Shown piece after piece: positions 10,398 through 23,700 of a stretch of 64,000 nt of DNA (positions are counted from its first letter, which is position 1; each line of letters opens with the position of its first letter). The position numbers were made by a program, and so were the translations under genes. The notes beneath the pieces are model-generated. The model did no database searches. It was not told where the DNA came from and saw only the letters and a list, made by a program, of their open reading frames with translations. This DNA is from Deuterostichococcus epilithicus (Eukaryota; Chlorophyta; Trebouxiophyceae; Prasiolales; Stichococcaceae). The DNA is taken from the NCBI GenBank assembly GCA_033439295.1, contig JAVTLE010000014.1:4216001-4280000 (forward strand), in the 5' to 3' direction.

Positions 10398-12060
10398 CGA
10401 CGAGCGTGGCGGCTCCCGGGGCCGCAACGGCAGTGGCGTCAGCGTGAAGCAGGAGCACGGCGACGGGCAGCAGCAGCAGCAGGCGCAGCAGCAGTCGCAG
10501 GCCCAGCAACAGGCGCAGCAGCAGCAGGGCGGCATGGCCGCCAGCGGCAGCCGCGGCAACCTACAGCTGCCGATGTCTGGCGGGCTGCCCTTTGGCGCGC
10601 TGCCGGGGGCGGCGATGCCGCTTGGCGGCGGCGCCCCGCTGCGAGGGCCACCCGAGCATGCCGCCCGCCGCGGCGCTGCAGCAGCAGCAGCAACAGTATG
10701 CTGCGCAGCTCAGCCAGCTGGCGCTGCTGAGCCAGCAGTCTGGCGGCGCTTTCCCGCCGTTCCTGCCGCCGCCGGGTGCGCCGCCGCCGCCGCAGCTGGG
10801 AGCCGGGGCCTTTCCCGGCGCGGGGCTGACGGCGCAGCAGCAGGCGGCGGCCGCCGCCGCCGCGCCCTTCTTCAGCCAGCAGGGCTTCAGCCTGGCCAGC
10901 TTGCTGCCGCCAGCCGCAATGGCGCACCTCGCCACCAGCGCAGGTGTGTGCGGGCCTTCCTGCTGCATCGACCCGTGCAGCTCCGCACTGCCCCGGTTCG
11001 ATGGTCGGTTCCCTGCTGACCAGCAGGGTGCCATGCTACCTGATTATGCACAGGCGATGTGGCTGATGTGCTCCACTCGCCGCCTGTGCAGACCTGTGCG
11101 CCCCTACAGCACCGCCTCACAGCATGGCTTGGGGGTGATGCATCCCCAACTGTACTCATCAAGGACCGCCGTTGATTGCAGGCATGCAGCCAGACCTGAA
11201 GGGGCTGTCCAACGGTCTTGACGGCCTCGTGAAGCAGTCGCCCTCATCCGCGCGCCTTGATGAGCTGCCAGGTGAGACCGGTGCCGCTGCTGTGGGCGAC
11301 CTGCTCACCGCCTCTGCACATGGAGCTCCCTGGCATACCTGTCCCCGTGGCATCCAACACCCGCTCAACTTTTGCGGGGGAGGTCGTGTGACTGCATGCA
11401 AACAACACGGGAATCCACTGGTGCAAGGCCGCCAGTTTTGTGATCCTGAATTTTGCACATCCTGCGCCCAACAGGCGGCCTGCCGCAGAATGCGACGCGG
11501 GCGGAAATTGAGGCCTGGGCGGCGAAGAACCTGGGGGGCGGCGCGGCTAATGGCGGCGGCGGCCAGCAGGGGCAGCAGCAGCATGGCGGCGGCGGTGGCG
11601 GCAGCAGCGGGTACCAGCTGGCGGAGGCGCAGCTGAAGCAGTTCCAGGAGGCTTTCGCAAACGCCGAGCGCGAGCGCAAAATGCGCACTGCAGGTGCGAC
11701 GCCGGACCTGCCCAGTTTTGATGTGGTGCTGGGCGCTCTGTGTCGGCCGTCCGGGTGTCACAGGCTCTGTCGGGACCTGAGCTCTGGCCGAGGTCCATGC
11801 GCAAGTGGGTGTCATGAAGCAGCCTGCAGCGGCTGAGACAGCGGGTTTCATGCATCTGCACCACATCCTGCGATTCGCAAGCGGCAGACTGCATCTGAGG
11901 CGGGACGCCAGGCAGGACAGGCATGAACTGTCTCAGTTCCTTGGAGTGAGCATGCAATTTCACTATGCTCGCAGGCCTGCTGGATGGGCGGAGCATGCCG
12001 CCCAATATCATCGATGCCCATGCGCCAAACGGCGGCGGCACCCGCATTGTACTGCACTAG
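9366..12060 (+). CDS. TIME FOR COFFEE (TIC)-like Q-rich nuclear protein, 5' end missing
   Basis: TIC is a plant nuclear regulator of the circadian clock and metabolism. The strongest link is RCASHVYIAHFIEYQSKLER, which resembles the TIC block RCATHCYIARNIQ, preceded by VAEALFDLANMF, similar to the plant IAEVLYGL motif. Exons are 9366-10077, 10240-10943, 11182-11271, 11475-11693 and 11975-12060. Later parts have a polyglutamine tract, long Gln/Ala/Gly linkers, TRAEIEAWAAKNLGGG and a final NIIDAHAPNGGGTRIVLH before TAG. Two exons each need a one-base frame correction: one within the GCC run near 9600-9640 and one near 10650. An ambiguous N lies at 9698. Composition is that of a disordered transcriptional regulator. 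The clock role is only inferred; other Q-rich cofactors are possible. Confidence 0.62.
10348..10396 (+). repeat. CAG microsatellite encoding polyglutamine in the TIC-like gene
   Basis: An almost pure run of CAG with one or two CAA interruptions, in frame as about 16 glutamines. Further CAG-rich tracts follow at about 10468-10530 and 10678-10697. CAA interruptions usually slow repeat expansion. Confidence 0.85.
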
Positions 12061-12924
12061 CGCGAGCGTACCGAGCCTATCTGCCGGCATTAGACGGCAC
12101 ACCAGACAAGCTATGCAGGCGGGTCGGGCCAGATGCTAGTGGCCCGTCACAGTGCCGCGCCCTATGCCGAACCATCGTCAAGGGCTTCAAATCTTTAGAC
12201 TCCTGGCAGCAGCCTGCATGGGGCAGATCGAAGTGCACACGTCACACATCGGCTTTGTGACATCTTACATGTAGAGTGCCAGCAGTAGATGAGTAGCGCG
12301 GTTGAGGGCATGCCTGATGATGGCGTGCCCACCGGCATTGAACCAAAATTAAGTCTGGCTATGCGGCGTGCGTGTGCGTCCTCAGGCTCTGCCGATTTGC
12401 CAAATGTCATGTTATAGGCAGGTAGAGGCTGCTGGAATGGCACACCCTCTGCTGTGGGTCGTCATGCTGCCGCCCAGCAGCGGCATCCGCACAAGCTGGT
12501 GCACAAGTCAGGCGTATGCGGCTGCCTGACAGCTTTCCTCCTTGTAAGCCTTTGTGGCAGACGGCCCTTCAATACCTGTACCCTGCACGTAAATACTTCC
12601 CCTCCACGCCCTCCCTTGCATGCTGCTGAGTGTCCCATCCAATAATGTCTTGCGTGTGCAGATCCACCATTTCGTGTCCGGAAAACCCTCATGCTGCCCA
12701 GTTCGTGTCCGAAACAACCTCACTTCTGCCGGCAGCAGAAGCTGTATGTCTCAAACTTATTCCAACGCTGTGTCTCATCTTGCGTTTCGTAACTTGACAT
12801 CGGTTTGCTCTCCTAACTTCACTGGTATCGTTTCTGCCCTACGCAAGGCAACAGTTGCAGAACCTGTACCGGCAGACGGATCTACCGCAACATTCTCCCT
12901 CCGATAGTTCCACGGGCCGGCGCG
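12061..12924. other. Intergenic stretch between TIC-like and VWA genes
   Basis: 864 bases between two genes on the same strand. It should contain the 3' UTR of the first and the promoter of the second. One small tandem duplication is visible: a 31-base unit starting TTCGTGTCCG at 12671 and again at 12702, imperfect. No gene is supported. Confidence 0.5.
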
Positions 12925-15900
12925 ATGGTAGATGTCGGAGGCTGGTTGACAGACTCATCGGACGTGGTTTCAAACGACCCCGGCCTGTTTGTGGCGGACT
13001 CCGACGCTGCAAGTGTGCCTCTGCGATCCCGGTGCGACCTCACCGTTCCGACAGCGATTCCAGCCAGCTTGCGCCGCCAGCAGTGGTCTGAACATGATTC
13101 AACGCGTGATTTTCATTCAACAAGTTGCTCCAGTAAACAAAGCTCCCACCTTCATCACGCACATGCCTGCATGCATGCATCTCGCGCACGCACATCCCGG
13201 CGGCAGAGCTAGTTGGTAGTACGCATCGTGTGCCAGGCAATGCAGTAAAATCTCGCAGGAGTCTTTTCGCACAGGGCTTGTCCTCGTGCACCGAAATGAT
13301 GCATGCACTGAAAATCATAAGTCCGTCGCTGTGCAGGCATGTGTGCGTAGTCCTGCACTGCGACCTGGCCTTCAGCGAGGTCACAGAGGAGTTTTCATAT
13401 CTCGCCGACTCGGACGCCACCGTTAGGTTCAAATTCCCCGTGCCGTCACGCGCGGCCATTTACCGGTGCACACCCTGAGGAATGATTGGTCTTGCAGCAA
13501 GCGTCATTGAAGTTTTAGCACCTTTCTGTGTCAAGTGCACGGATTGTCGGTTTAGATGTTAGGTGGCTCTGCCAAATTGCACCTGCCGTGCTGCGAGTGC
13601 TCCTCGGCAGCACCTTGCGCCACGCAGCAGTGGAGCGAGCCTCGGCAATAGGAGGTGACTGCCTGGGTCGTCCGACAAGACGTCCATCCTCAACGGACCC
13701 TTTCACACATGATTCATCGCCTGTGCAGCTTCGAAGCCACCATCGGCGACCGGAAAGTCGTGACGGAGACTAAGCGCAAGGCGGATGCGGATGCGGAATT
13801 TACGGCGGCAACGCAGCAGGGGCACACCGCCTTGTTGGCCAAGCAGGTCGGATTTGGACTCCGTGCTGCAGCTTGAGTTATTGCAGACAACCAAAACCTC
13901 TTGCTGGCAGCCTTTGCGGACATGACGATCCTGCCAGCGTCTGCTGCAGCATGGGACTGCAATCACCTCCGCGTGTGCATCACCACTGAGGGCGTCATGA
14001 ATTGCACCAACACCGCTTGCGACATCCTTGTGATGGTGTGCCATTCCATGTGCAAAAGGCAGCTGGCAACATCTACAGCGTGGAGCTGGGCAATCTGGAA
14101 GCGCACACCGAGTGCATCATCCGCCTGTCTTACCTGCGCCAGGTGTGGCTATCCTGATGAGAGGCCCGTCTGTTGCATTCGGATTATATGGTGCACACCT
14201 TCGCATGCATGGCTGGGCGGCGCAGCACCGCAGCTGCAGCCTTCATAACAGCAATATGCGACCTGACCCTCGGGACTCACGCTTCCCCCTGTCCGCGTCC
14301 CGTCTCTGCAGCTGGACCGCGCAGCCGGCGTGCTGGAGTTCTGCCACACCGCAACATGGGCGCCTCCCTATGTCAATGCTGCCGAGGCCACTGGTGGCCC
14401 CGAGAAGGTGCTGCTTGCACTGCACGAGAGCTGGATGTGTGGTTTTCGACTTCCATGTGTGTGTTTGCTCTTGTTGGGCTTGGTTGCGCAGCAACACTTC
14501 AAGTTTGAGGTAGCCCCAATATGAAGCGTGTCGCACTGGCGTATGCCTGCCGCTGACGCTTTGCCGTACTACGCCACGGACAGGTGGCAGCCTCCAACCC
14601 TGCCTTCGCGAGCAATGTCAGCTACACGCTAACCTATGATGTGACGGTCAACAGCGACTTGCCGCCCGCGGCAATCACCAGCCCCAGCCACAACGATGTG
14701 CTCACCAGCGGCACTGAAGGGAATGCCGGCGCCCCTCGGATCCAGTCTGGAAAGGAAGGTGTGCAGCTTCTTCCTCAGCTCCTGCCTTCCCCACCTGCAA
14801 CGTGACGAGATGTTTGCTTCACATCGAATCAATCGATTGTTTTCTCGCTGCCAGGCTACTGCCAAACTGGCTCTCTTCACCCTGAGGGAGCCCTGTAAAT
14901 TGAAAGTTGACGTCCAAGTGCACGTCGTCTAACCATCAACGGGCTTGTGTTGAAATATACTGAGATTTGACGCCAACAGAGGCTGAAAACTTGGCGGCGC
15001 CTGCAGTCTCGGACGCCAGCCTGGACTTTGTGCTGCTGGTGGAGCTGCCGGAAGCAGCAGCCGCTTCCAGCCAGCTGGCCCTGCAGCGCTGCACCCGCGG
15101 CAGCGGCAAAGACAAGCTCGTCGCCCAGGCCACCTTTGTGCCCAGGTGCGCACGCCGCTCTCGATAAACAACAAGCGTATGATTCTATGATGTTGTAGGG
15201 TACGATCAGCATTTCCAGCACTCTCAACATGCGACATCACGTGTGCACGCGGCAAGCGTACGGTCCTAACGGGTCCCTTTGGCGAAAGCAGGGCATGAGC
15301 AGCCGCCTCGTGCGATGTGTCGCTGGTCGGCAGCGGGTCAGGCTTGCCAATTTGGGTGGCGGCCACGATGACTGGAGCACCTCCCCTCACTTGCCGCACC
15401 CTGCTGCGGAGCAGGCTGGACGACGCTGATGCAGCCGCGGCGCCGGCACCGCGGGAGGTGTGGCTGGTCATCGACGGCAGCGGCAGCATGAGCGGCAGCC
15501 CCGCATTGCAGGCCCGCGATGCGGCTTCATTCTTCGTCAAGGGCTTGCCGCCCGCTGGGGGTGGGCGTGCCATGCTGAGTCACAGACACGCACAAGGGTT
15601 GACTTTTGTGCAGCATTGCAATGCTGCGCCATCCGGCAGGCACACCCATGTCATGAAGCACCTTTGATACGGCTTCGATAGAGCCATGCTGTGTGAAGCC
15701 TGTGCCTGGCGAGCAGGATGAGAGCAAATTATGGGCATTGCCGCAGCGGGTGCATCCACATTGTCCCCGCAACAGGACCAAACGTCATGATGCTGCGCAT
15801 CTCAGCCTGCGTCTTTGGCGTGCTCCCACAGGCGTCAGGTTCAACATCGTCATGTTTGGCAGCCAGCACCTGCTGATGTGGCCCGAGGCGTGCGGCGTGA

Positions 15901-18900
15901 CAGCAGAGAGCGCGGCCGAGGCAGTGGCCTGGGTGCAGCGCCATGTCAACAGCAGCTGGGGCGGCACCGAGATCCTGTCGGCGCTCAAGGCCGTGTACGA
16001 TGTCCCTTTGGGCAAAGGTATGGCGTCGTGAGGATTCTGGCGAGCCCCGGACAGATCTAACTCCTCGCACGAGTCATGTCAGTGCATGCTGACAGTTCCC
16101 TGGTACGTGAGTCGCCACGAGTTGGTGCCGACTGTACGGCAGCTCCCTGCTGCAGGTCCAGAGCATGCGGCATAACGCCAAACTGGTCTGCACCTTTTGG
16201 TTCGCTGATGATGGGCGCTGTGAAGCCTTGGCAACATCACACATTGCAGCTCCACCAGCTTGGACAGCTCGAGCACAGATGGTGTACCTGCGCCGCAGGC
16301 CACTCACGGGAAATCATCTTCTGCACTGATGGCGGCGTGTCGAGCAATGAGGAGGCCGGCATCAAGGCCCTGGTGCAGGGCGGCACCTGCGGCAGCGGCG
16401 GCACTGCGCGAGTCGTGCAGGCGTTGCGCAACCTGATGCCGGCTGGCAAGGGGATGCCGGCAAAGGCGGCGCAGCCTCCGGCCCCTGCAACCGGCGGCAC
16501 TTCTGTTTACATGCTGGGCATCGGTCACGGAGTCCACCGCGGCTTTCTGGACGGTATGCAATGCTTGCCGGTAGTGGTCTGCCACGACGCATGCACTGGC
16601 ATGGTATGCATGGTTTGCGGTCACACCGCTGCTGATTGCGGGTGGTGCACGAAAATTCCATGTCCCTAAGGCGGCAGGGCTGTCACTGGCTGAGTTGCAC
16701 GTCGCCTCAGCATGTTAATTTCGTGGGATCTGCTTGGCACCACAGCCAAGGCCTGCCTGATCAAAATGTCGCGAGCAGACACGTTCTAAAAATCGTGTTT
16801 GAGCAGTCAAACTGCGGTCACAATCGGCTGTCTTTCATGGGGTTTGGCAGACGTTGCCAGTCTGAGCGGCGGCGTGTCGCAGTATGTCGTCGATGGTGAG
16901 GACGTCGCCATCAAGGCCGGCTTCCTCAAGAAGTGCGCCCTTTCCGCCGGCGCGCTCAGCAGGTGCGGGCAGCCATCACAGCCTCTTGAGTGACATCTGG
17001 CGTGGCTTGGCTTTGGCGTTCAGTAAAGGGCAGGATCGGTTGCCACTGCTGACGATGCCAACAGCACACATCATGCAGGCGGCTCGAGTGTGTCGCTTGC
17101 ATCAAGGACGCATGCACTGCGCCTTCTGTGCATCAGCTCGCATTCGCCTTTCATGCAACTCGCTTGTCCGCCAGACAGCTCGAACAGACCTGGTCAGCTG
17201 TCCGAGCGCAGTGCCAATCATCCCTGCTGATGGGCCGCAGGCCGCAGCTGGTGACAAGGAACTGCCTGCTGGCGCCCGCGCCCGCGGCGCTGCCGCCGCG
17301 TCTCTTTCCGGGCGAGCCCCTCGTCGTGCTGGCACAGGCGCGCCACGCTCCGAATCGCTGCCTGCTTCGCTGACGATGCATCGTTCCTGCAGTGAATCCG
17401 CGATTCCATACCTGCGCTCGACCACTGCAGGGAGCTGGCGCCATTCTCCATATGCATGTCATGACTTACGTAGATGCAAGTGAGCTTGCACACATTGCCT
17501 CGAGCTAGGCTTGGACGGGTTGGACCTAATACGACCCTGACGGTCCTCGATGCCTGCTGTGTTTGCTGGTGCTCAGGTGTTGAAGCACCAGCCGGGCGCC
17601 GCTGTCGGCCTCAGGGCGACCCGGGTCGACGGCAGCAAGTTCGAGATCGAGCTGCCGTTGGAGGCTGCTGCGGCAGCGAATGGGGACGCATTTGCCGTCC
17701 TGCATGCCATGTGGTGAGCCGCAGAGGCATTGCACGCTTGCTTTCACTCCGGCGCAGTGTTGGTCAACGTGGTAATAGCATCACGATCGGTCCAAGGGAA
17801 GACTTGGTCTGACAGTTGGTTTTATTATGGATATGTGCAGCTCCGTCAGCGCGCTGCTGGACGGCCGCTCGTCGCTGCACCTTGAGTTGGACGGCACGCC
17901 AAAGAAGCCGCTGCCGAGCGCTGAGGCTGTCAAAGACCAGGTCGTGCACATTGCCATCGAGGTAAGGGGCTGTCACGGCTTCCAGTTGACGGATTGTATC
18001 TAGCAGCACATTGTTGTTTGCACACGTGAAGTGCCAGCACCAGCCCGACTGCAGGATGCAGTTGCAGGGATTGCGGGCAGCCTCTTCCTTCAGAAACTTA
18101 TGTGGGTGACCATTCACGCTTTCCGTCACGTCTGAAAAGGGGCCGGCCGATGTTCAACAGGAGCCTCCTATCATGTTGCACAGTGCATGGGTGGCAGTCA
18201 TCACCCTCAACAGATGCAGGAGTCGCTGCTGCAGCAGCCTTGCAGTTCACCTGGGCGGAACATTGCAGGAAATCCTTTGAAAACTAGGAAAACCCTCTGA
18301 TAACCACAGCATTTCTCACCCTGACGACAGGAGAACCTGATAACGCCGCACACCGCATCGGTGGGCGTGCTGCTGCAGGCGGACCCGCTAGACCCTGCCA
18401 CCACCCAGCGCCACGAGGTGCCGCTGCAGGTGACGACCGCACTGCCCCATTACGATAAACCCTCAACACCGCTTGCCTGTGCGCTCTCGCTCGCCAATTC
18501 AACACCCTGCTGGCCAAGATGTATGCTATCCTGTACTTTTGCCTGCGAGCCACAGCAGAAATTTCCCTCCCCTGGGCGACACGAACCTGTGTGGCAAGCC
18601 CTCGGAAACCCCCAAAGAGTGTCCCCAGCCGTTCCCAGCCTTGCGTTTGTGCACATATTGAGCCATGTTCGCAAAACCTGCCCAGCTGCATGCTCCCTGA
18701 TGTGGCGCCGCAGGCTTTTGGCATCTGGGCTCCATCCTCAAGATGTCTCCAACGCACCGCAGGTCCCCCATGGCCGCTCGCTGTGGCATCAGCCGCAGTC
18801 GCGGTGCCGCGAGTACGCGCTCGCAGCCGGCTGCCCCCCTCAGGGCGCAGCTGGCGGCGGCCCTCCGCTGGCGTCGGTGTTCAGCAGGCCCAAGAACACG

Positions 18901-20227
18901 TCCCGAGGCTTCTCTCTCGGGCAGGCGCTCTTCGGCACCCGCATGTCCAGCGTGCCACAGCCGCCGCCACCGGCGCCCGCCTGTGCGCCACGGGCGGCGG
19001 CGCCCCCGCCGCTCGTCGGCCCCCCGCGCCGCGCGTCGGCCGGCAGCACCGGCGGCGCCGGCGGCTGGGGCACCTCCGCCAGCATTGCCGCGGCTCCGCA
19101 GGCGGCGGCGGCCGCGCCCGCCTCCTGTGTATCCGGAGGAGCTCGCGCCAGCAGCGGCACGGCGGAGGGCGCTGCTGCCCCGGCAGCGCCGCCGGCGTTG
19201 CCGCTGGTGGACACCAGGTGGACACTCCTGCAAGACCTCGGCAGCAGTTTCAGATGCCGAGCGATTGGGTCACATACATGTGTGCGCTGCACGGGCAGCT
19301 ATCTGTGTTCCCGAACACATTTCAGGGCAGCGCCGGCTGTGTTGGTCTGTCATCACGGCAGGGAGGATTTACCTGCAGCTTGGCTGCGCCTGGACTGCAG
19401 CATGCGGGCTTGACAGTTAGTGGACCATGGCTGCCGTGTTCCTGCGCCCAGGAGCGTGCTGCGGGAGCTCAACCTGTTGCGCACCATCGACGGCGCGTGG
19501 CCGGATTTGGACGCCCTGCTGGCCCTGTTGGCCGGCTTCAAGCGAGCTGAAGGGGCCGCAACCGCAGGTGAGCCACCGCTGCAGCATCACGCCTGCGGCG
19601 CGCCTGTCAACTTTGGCGGGTGCACAGAACTCCCTTGTGCAGACGTGCATGGGCGACCGCGAGTCGACGCGGCGCCGGCGCTGCCGAGGCTGCGCAGCTT
19701 GGTCTCGGACACACTTCAACGTTCCTGCTGGCTTGTCCCGGCACAGGCGCGGCATCGCTGCGGGCGGCCAAGCCGGAGGCGGTCGGCGCCGACGCCTGGG
19801 CCACGGTGCTTGTCCTGGCTGCGCTGCGCAAGCGCCTGCGGCAGGAGCAGGGGCTGTGGGCCGATTGGGAGGTGCGATATCTTTTGCTGTTCTTGAAGTA
19901 GATCTGGGATGCAATGAAGTAGAGGTGGGATGCATCTGTTGCCAATGTTATAGGGCCTACGAGCGAGGACCTGCTGTATGGATTGCGGCTGCGCCAGCTG
20001 GTGGCAGCGAGGGCATGTGCATTGAGTTGTTGCCGGATCAGGGCCAATCTCCGCTCTGCGACCCAGTAGGTGTGAGTGCCGGCCCCCTGGCAGACGCCAC
20101 CTGCCCATTCGATCTTTTTTGAATTGTTGCTGTGCAGTTGCGCGCCACAGTATGGCTGAAGGGCCACTGGCCCGCTGCCGGCGGCGGCATAGGCGTTGCG
20201 ATAATTGGCGCCATGAAGCTGGTGTGA
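12925..20227 (+). CDS. VIT + VWA domain protein (VWA5/inter-alpha-trypsin-inhibitor heavy-chain-like)
   Basis: Nineteen exons (12925-13031, 13337-13465, 13729-13846, 14059-14142, 14312-14407, 14584-14758, 15007-15145, 15415-15560, 15832-16017, 16299-16553, 16851-16962, 17241-17337, 17577-17713, 17841-17961, 18331-18429, 18763-19217, 19452-19567, 19747-19871, 20138-20227) join in phase to 928 residues. The N-terminal VIT domain shows LAFSEVTEEFSYLADSDATV and FEATIGDRKVV. The VWA domain has a complete metal-ion-dependent adhesion site: D303-G-S305-G-S307 in WLVIDGSGSM, T377 in GGTEIL and D404 in FCTDGG. A Pro/Ala-rich linker (exon 16) precedes a conserved C-terminal helical region (VLRELNLLRTIDGAWPDLDA; DAWATVLVLAALRKRL). 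No signal peptide is seen, so it is probably intracellular like human VWA5A. Substrate and partners are unknown. Intron 12 is GC-AG. Confidence 0.88.
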
Positions 20228-20726
20228 TGCCAAAAGCAAAGCACCAGGTACACCAATAGTTGTCTTTGGCAGCATTGGAAATTGACAGCGTATACCTTCA
20301 TAGGTGAGCTCGTCGAGCGCGGTGATCATATTGCATGCGTGCCTGCTGGCGCCGCAGAGGTTCTTATCTGTTGAATACTGGAGCAAAACACGAATTTTCC
20401 ACGCCAACCACGCCTACAATACTGTGGCCTCAGAAGCGCATTCCGGCAGTGATCCTGCTCCTGTGCAATTCGGCTTCTTTACAACTCGCAAGCAGCCATC
20501 CCTCGGCTCTAATATGCGTTTGGTAATGACTCGCGCCTCCTCACAGTACACCTCTCGTTGACAAGCATTCCCTCTTTTGCTGAAACGCTCAAGAATGCGC
20601 GCCGTCGCTAGGATTATCTTGTTCATACAAAACATATTGACCGACACCCTTGATTCACCTCCTCTCCGTTTTGCAAATTCAACCAACCGCCCAGTTCCCA
20701 GTCGCTTCCACGTGACCCCCACGACC
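20228..20726. other. Convergent intergenic gap
   Basis: 499 bases between the stop codons of the VWA gene and glutathione reductase, so both 3' UTRs. On the minus strand a TGTAA lies at about 20483-20479, roughly 245 bases past the reductase stop, and may be its polyadenylation signal, since TGTAA is the usual green-algal form. Nothing else is recognised. Confidence 0.35.
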
Positions 20727-23700
20727 CTACTCGCGGTTGTTGGTGGCCGCGTCGCCGCCGCCGCGCCCGCGGATGCGACGCGCCCGGCTGCGCATGGTGA
20801 CCAGCTCCTCCGCTGCGGAGGGGTGGATGCCGACGGTGGAGTCGAACTGGGCCTTGGTGGCGCCCGCCTTGAGCGCGATGGCCACCCCCTGCATGATCTC
20901 GGGGGCGTCCGGCCCCACCATGTGCACTCCGATGACCTGCTCAACCAAACACGAGTCATATTGACATTTGAGGAAGGGTGGCCGGCTGGGGAGTGCTGCT
21001 CTGGGGTAGGGGGGAGCAAGTTCCAATGGCGCACCGACACTCGCCGACGATCTGTTTCCAAGCAGGACAGGCATCGGCCTCGTCAACCTGTGGTGGAGTT
21101 TGCATTCGAGAGTTTCGTGCTGGGTTGTCTGCTGCGTTGGGGCCCACCATGTGTTGCCCCTCTGGCGCCCTGCGCCCTCGTTAGCATGCCGCGCAATGCA
21201 GAGAGCGCCTGCTCTCCATTCAAGAATGCAGAACACCACCGCCGCGACATGCCCATGTGAAGCCGTGTCAATACAGATCACAACATATCACAACACATCA
21301 TATAAAGCTTGACATATCCTTCGCACCTTGTCGGTGGCCACCTCCACGAGGATCTTGATGAGCGTCTTCTCCTCGCGCCCGGTGATGGTGTTCTTCATGG
21401 CCCGGAATTTGGAGACGAACACGTCCACGTCGCCGGAGATCCGCTCCCGGGCCTGCTCCTCCGTCAGACCCACCGTGCCCATCGGAGGCTGGATGAAGAC
21501 CGCCGACGGCACCTGCATCGTTGGGGTCATGGCACTGTTACGCCAGGTGCATCTCGATGAGGATCGTCCACTGCTACCCGCATGCAACACCCCCCCCTCC
21601 CGCCCATGCGCCATGATCACGACCTTGCCGGCTGAAAGCAGTTGGCCAGAGCGTGCCGCCGGCCAGCCGTCGGCATGCGCTGCACCTGTATCTGCTGCCC
21701 AGTAACAACAAGTGCTCAGTGGAGATCGAGGTTGTCAGATGTTTGCACTGGTAGCCCTGTCTGTGGAAGAAGACTGCCGAGAAGAATCCTGCCGCAGCAG
21801 TCGGCTGCGCAAGCAGGAAGTTCAAGAGGGTGCCGGAAGCAGCAGGCAGCCTGGGCATGGACGAGATGGCAGCCCAGGTGTACCTGCTGCTCAGCAGATG
21901 CCAGCTCGGATGCGCACCGGCATGTTTTGCACGAATCATTAGTGAGTGTCCCTTCGCACGCAGGCCGTCGGCGCACATTCTCATGGACGGCGGGCTTCTC
22001 CTTGTCGCCAAACACCGTGGCTGCGACCGCCATGCCCTCCATGAGTGCGACCGGCGTCAGGTTGAGCCGGTTGGTGACGTCGCCCACGGCGTAGATGTGC
22101 GGCACATTGGTGCGGCTGAACTTGTCCACCTTGACCACGCCGCCCTCCGTTAGCTCGACACCCGCTTTCTGCACTCCCAGAGTTCACTTGGTCAGCCTGC
22201 GCCGGCACACAGGCGTATGCGCCGACACACAGGCACCCATTGATGACTCACCGCCCTCCGCCACCTCGGCACCTGCTAGCGCAAAAGTCAGAGTGTCACC
22301 ATTCAGTCGCCGACATGCGTCTGATTTTGTCCATGTTGCCCAGCCGCCCTTGGCAGCTCGTTACCCCCTCTCCCTGTGGGCACAACAATCACCGGTTAGC
22401 TTTCACCCAATGAACAGGTGCTTGAAGCCGAGCCTGCCGCTCTTTGCAGCTCGACTCCCGCTGTTGGGGAGGCACAGAAGCCAAAAGGTCATCAAGGGTG
22501 AACCGCCTTGCAGCTGAGCCTGTCCACGTTGACTGGCGTAGCCCTGCGCCAGCTCTGGCCGCAGCAGGGAGGTGCCGTGTGTGGATCGACCCACCTCCAC
22601 GCCGAGGCGGTTGGTATTGGGCTTGCGGCCGGTGCCAAACATCACGAGGCCCGCCACCAGGCTGTGGCTGCTGCCGTCCTTTTCCTCGTAGTGCACCGTC
22701 AGCGTGCCGTCCTCGTTCTTCTCGATCCTGCACAGGCGGTGGCAGAAGCTGAGGCGGTGACCAAGGCTGACACACTGAGCTGCCAGAACGTCGCAGCGCC
22801 ATCGCCAGCCCAGAACCCTGTAACCCTTTGCAGACACCAGGCAGCACGGGTGCATGCTCCGCGACCTGTGACCCCGTCCGCCGCTGGCGGCGTACCTGGT
22901 CCAAGCAACTTGCAGACCGCGCGACACGACAGCCAACGGCAGCAAGAGCCACAGGACCAGCCGGACAGCTGCAGTGGTGGTGGGAGAGGGGCGGTAGAGC
23001 GCTGTGGGCCTCACTTCGTGGGGGACGTGTCCGGGTGCACGTGCATGCCGCGCTTTGCCATGTTCTCCGCCACGTGTGCTGTGCACTCCTCGTCGAACCT
23101 GCACGCAGTATCAGGGGATCCACACCATCAGCAGCCCTGACATCTGCGCAAGCACGCCGGGGGCAGCCGCAAGCGCAAAACTCAGTTGTACATGCCTCTC
23201 ATGCTGTGCTGGGTGCTGCCACACCCCCCCCGCGCCCCCACCACGAGAGGGCAGCCATGCTGTCCTGCCCGCTAGAAGCACACAGCCAGGCATGCACCCT
23301 GCCATCCCACAGGGCGCCTGCACAGCAGCGCCTGGTGGGTGCCGGGCATCAATGGAGCGGAAGGTGCAGTCAGCAGATGGCATTCGGGGGGTGAGAGCTG
23401 TCCAGAAACCCACTGTGCACTTGCAGAGGCCATGGCCTGGAGAACATGACGCGCGTGTTCGCATCCATGCCATGTGATGTCTCCCAACACAAAGCTGGGC
23501 TCAAACCAAGAGGTGCACGCACCCGCGCAGCGGCCGTGGCTTGCGGAACATGACGTGAGCACTGGCGCCCATGCCGTGGAAAATGTGTGCAAACTCCAGG
23601 CTGATGTACCCGCCTCCCACCGTCACGATCGTGTTGTTGTGCTCGGGCAGGTCGTCCAGTGCAAGCGCCTCGTCGGATGTGATGGCATACTCCTGTGCGT

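Noticed and set aside
14853-14932. Segment reading TAKLALFTLREPCKL as an exon of the VWA gene
   Set aside because: It does not fit the phase of the flanking exons, whereas joining 14758 directly to 15007 restores the family alignment.
18361-19413. One 350-residue plus frame as its own gene
   Set aside because: It merges two real VWA exons (18331-18429, 18763-19217) with the intron between them.
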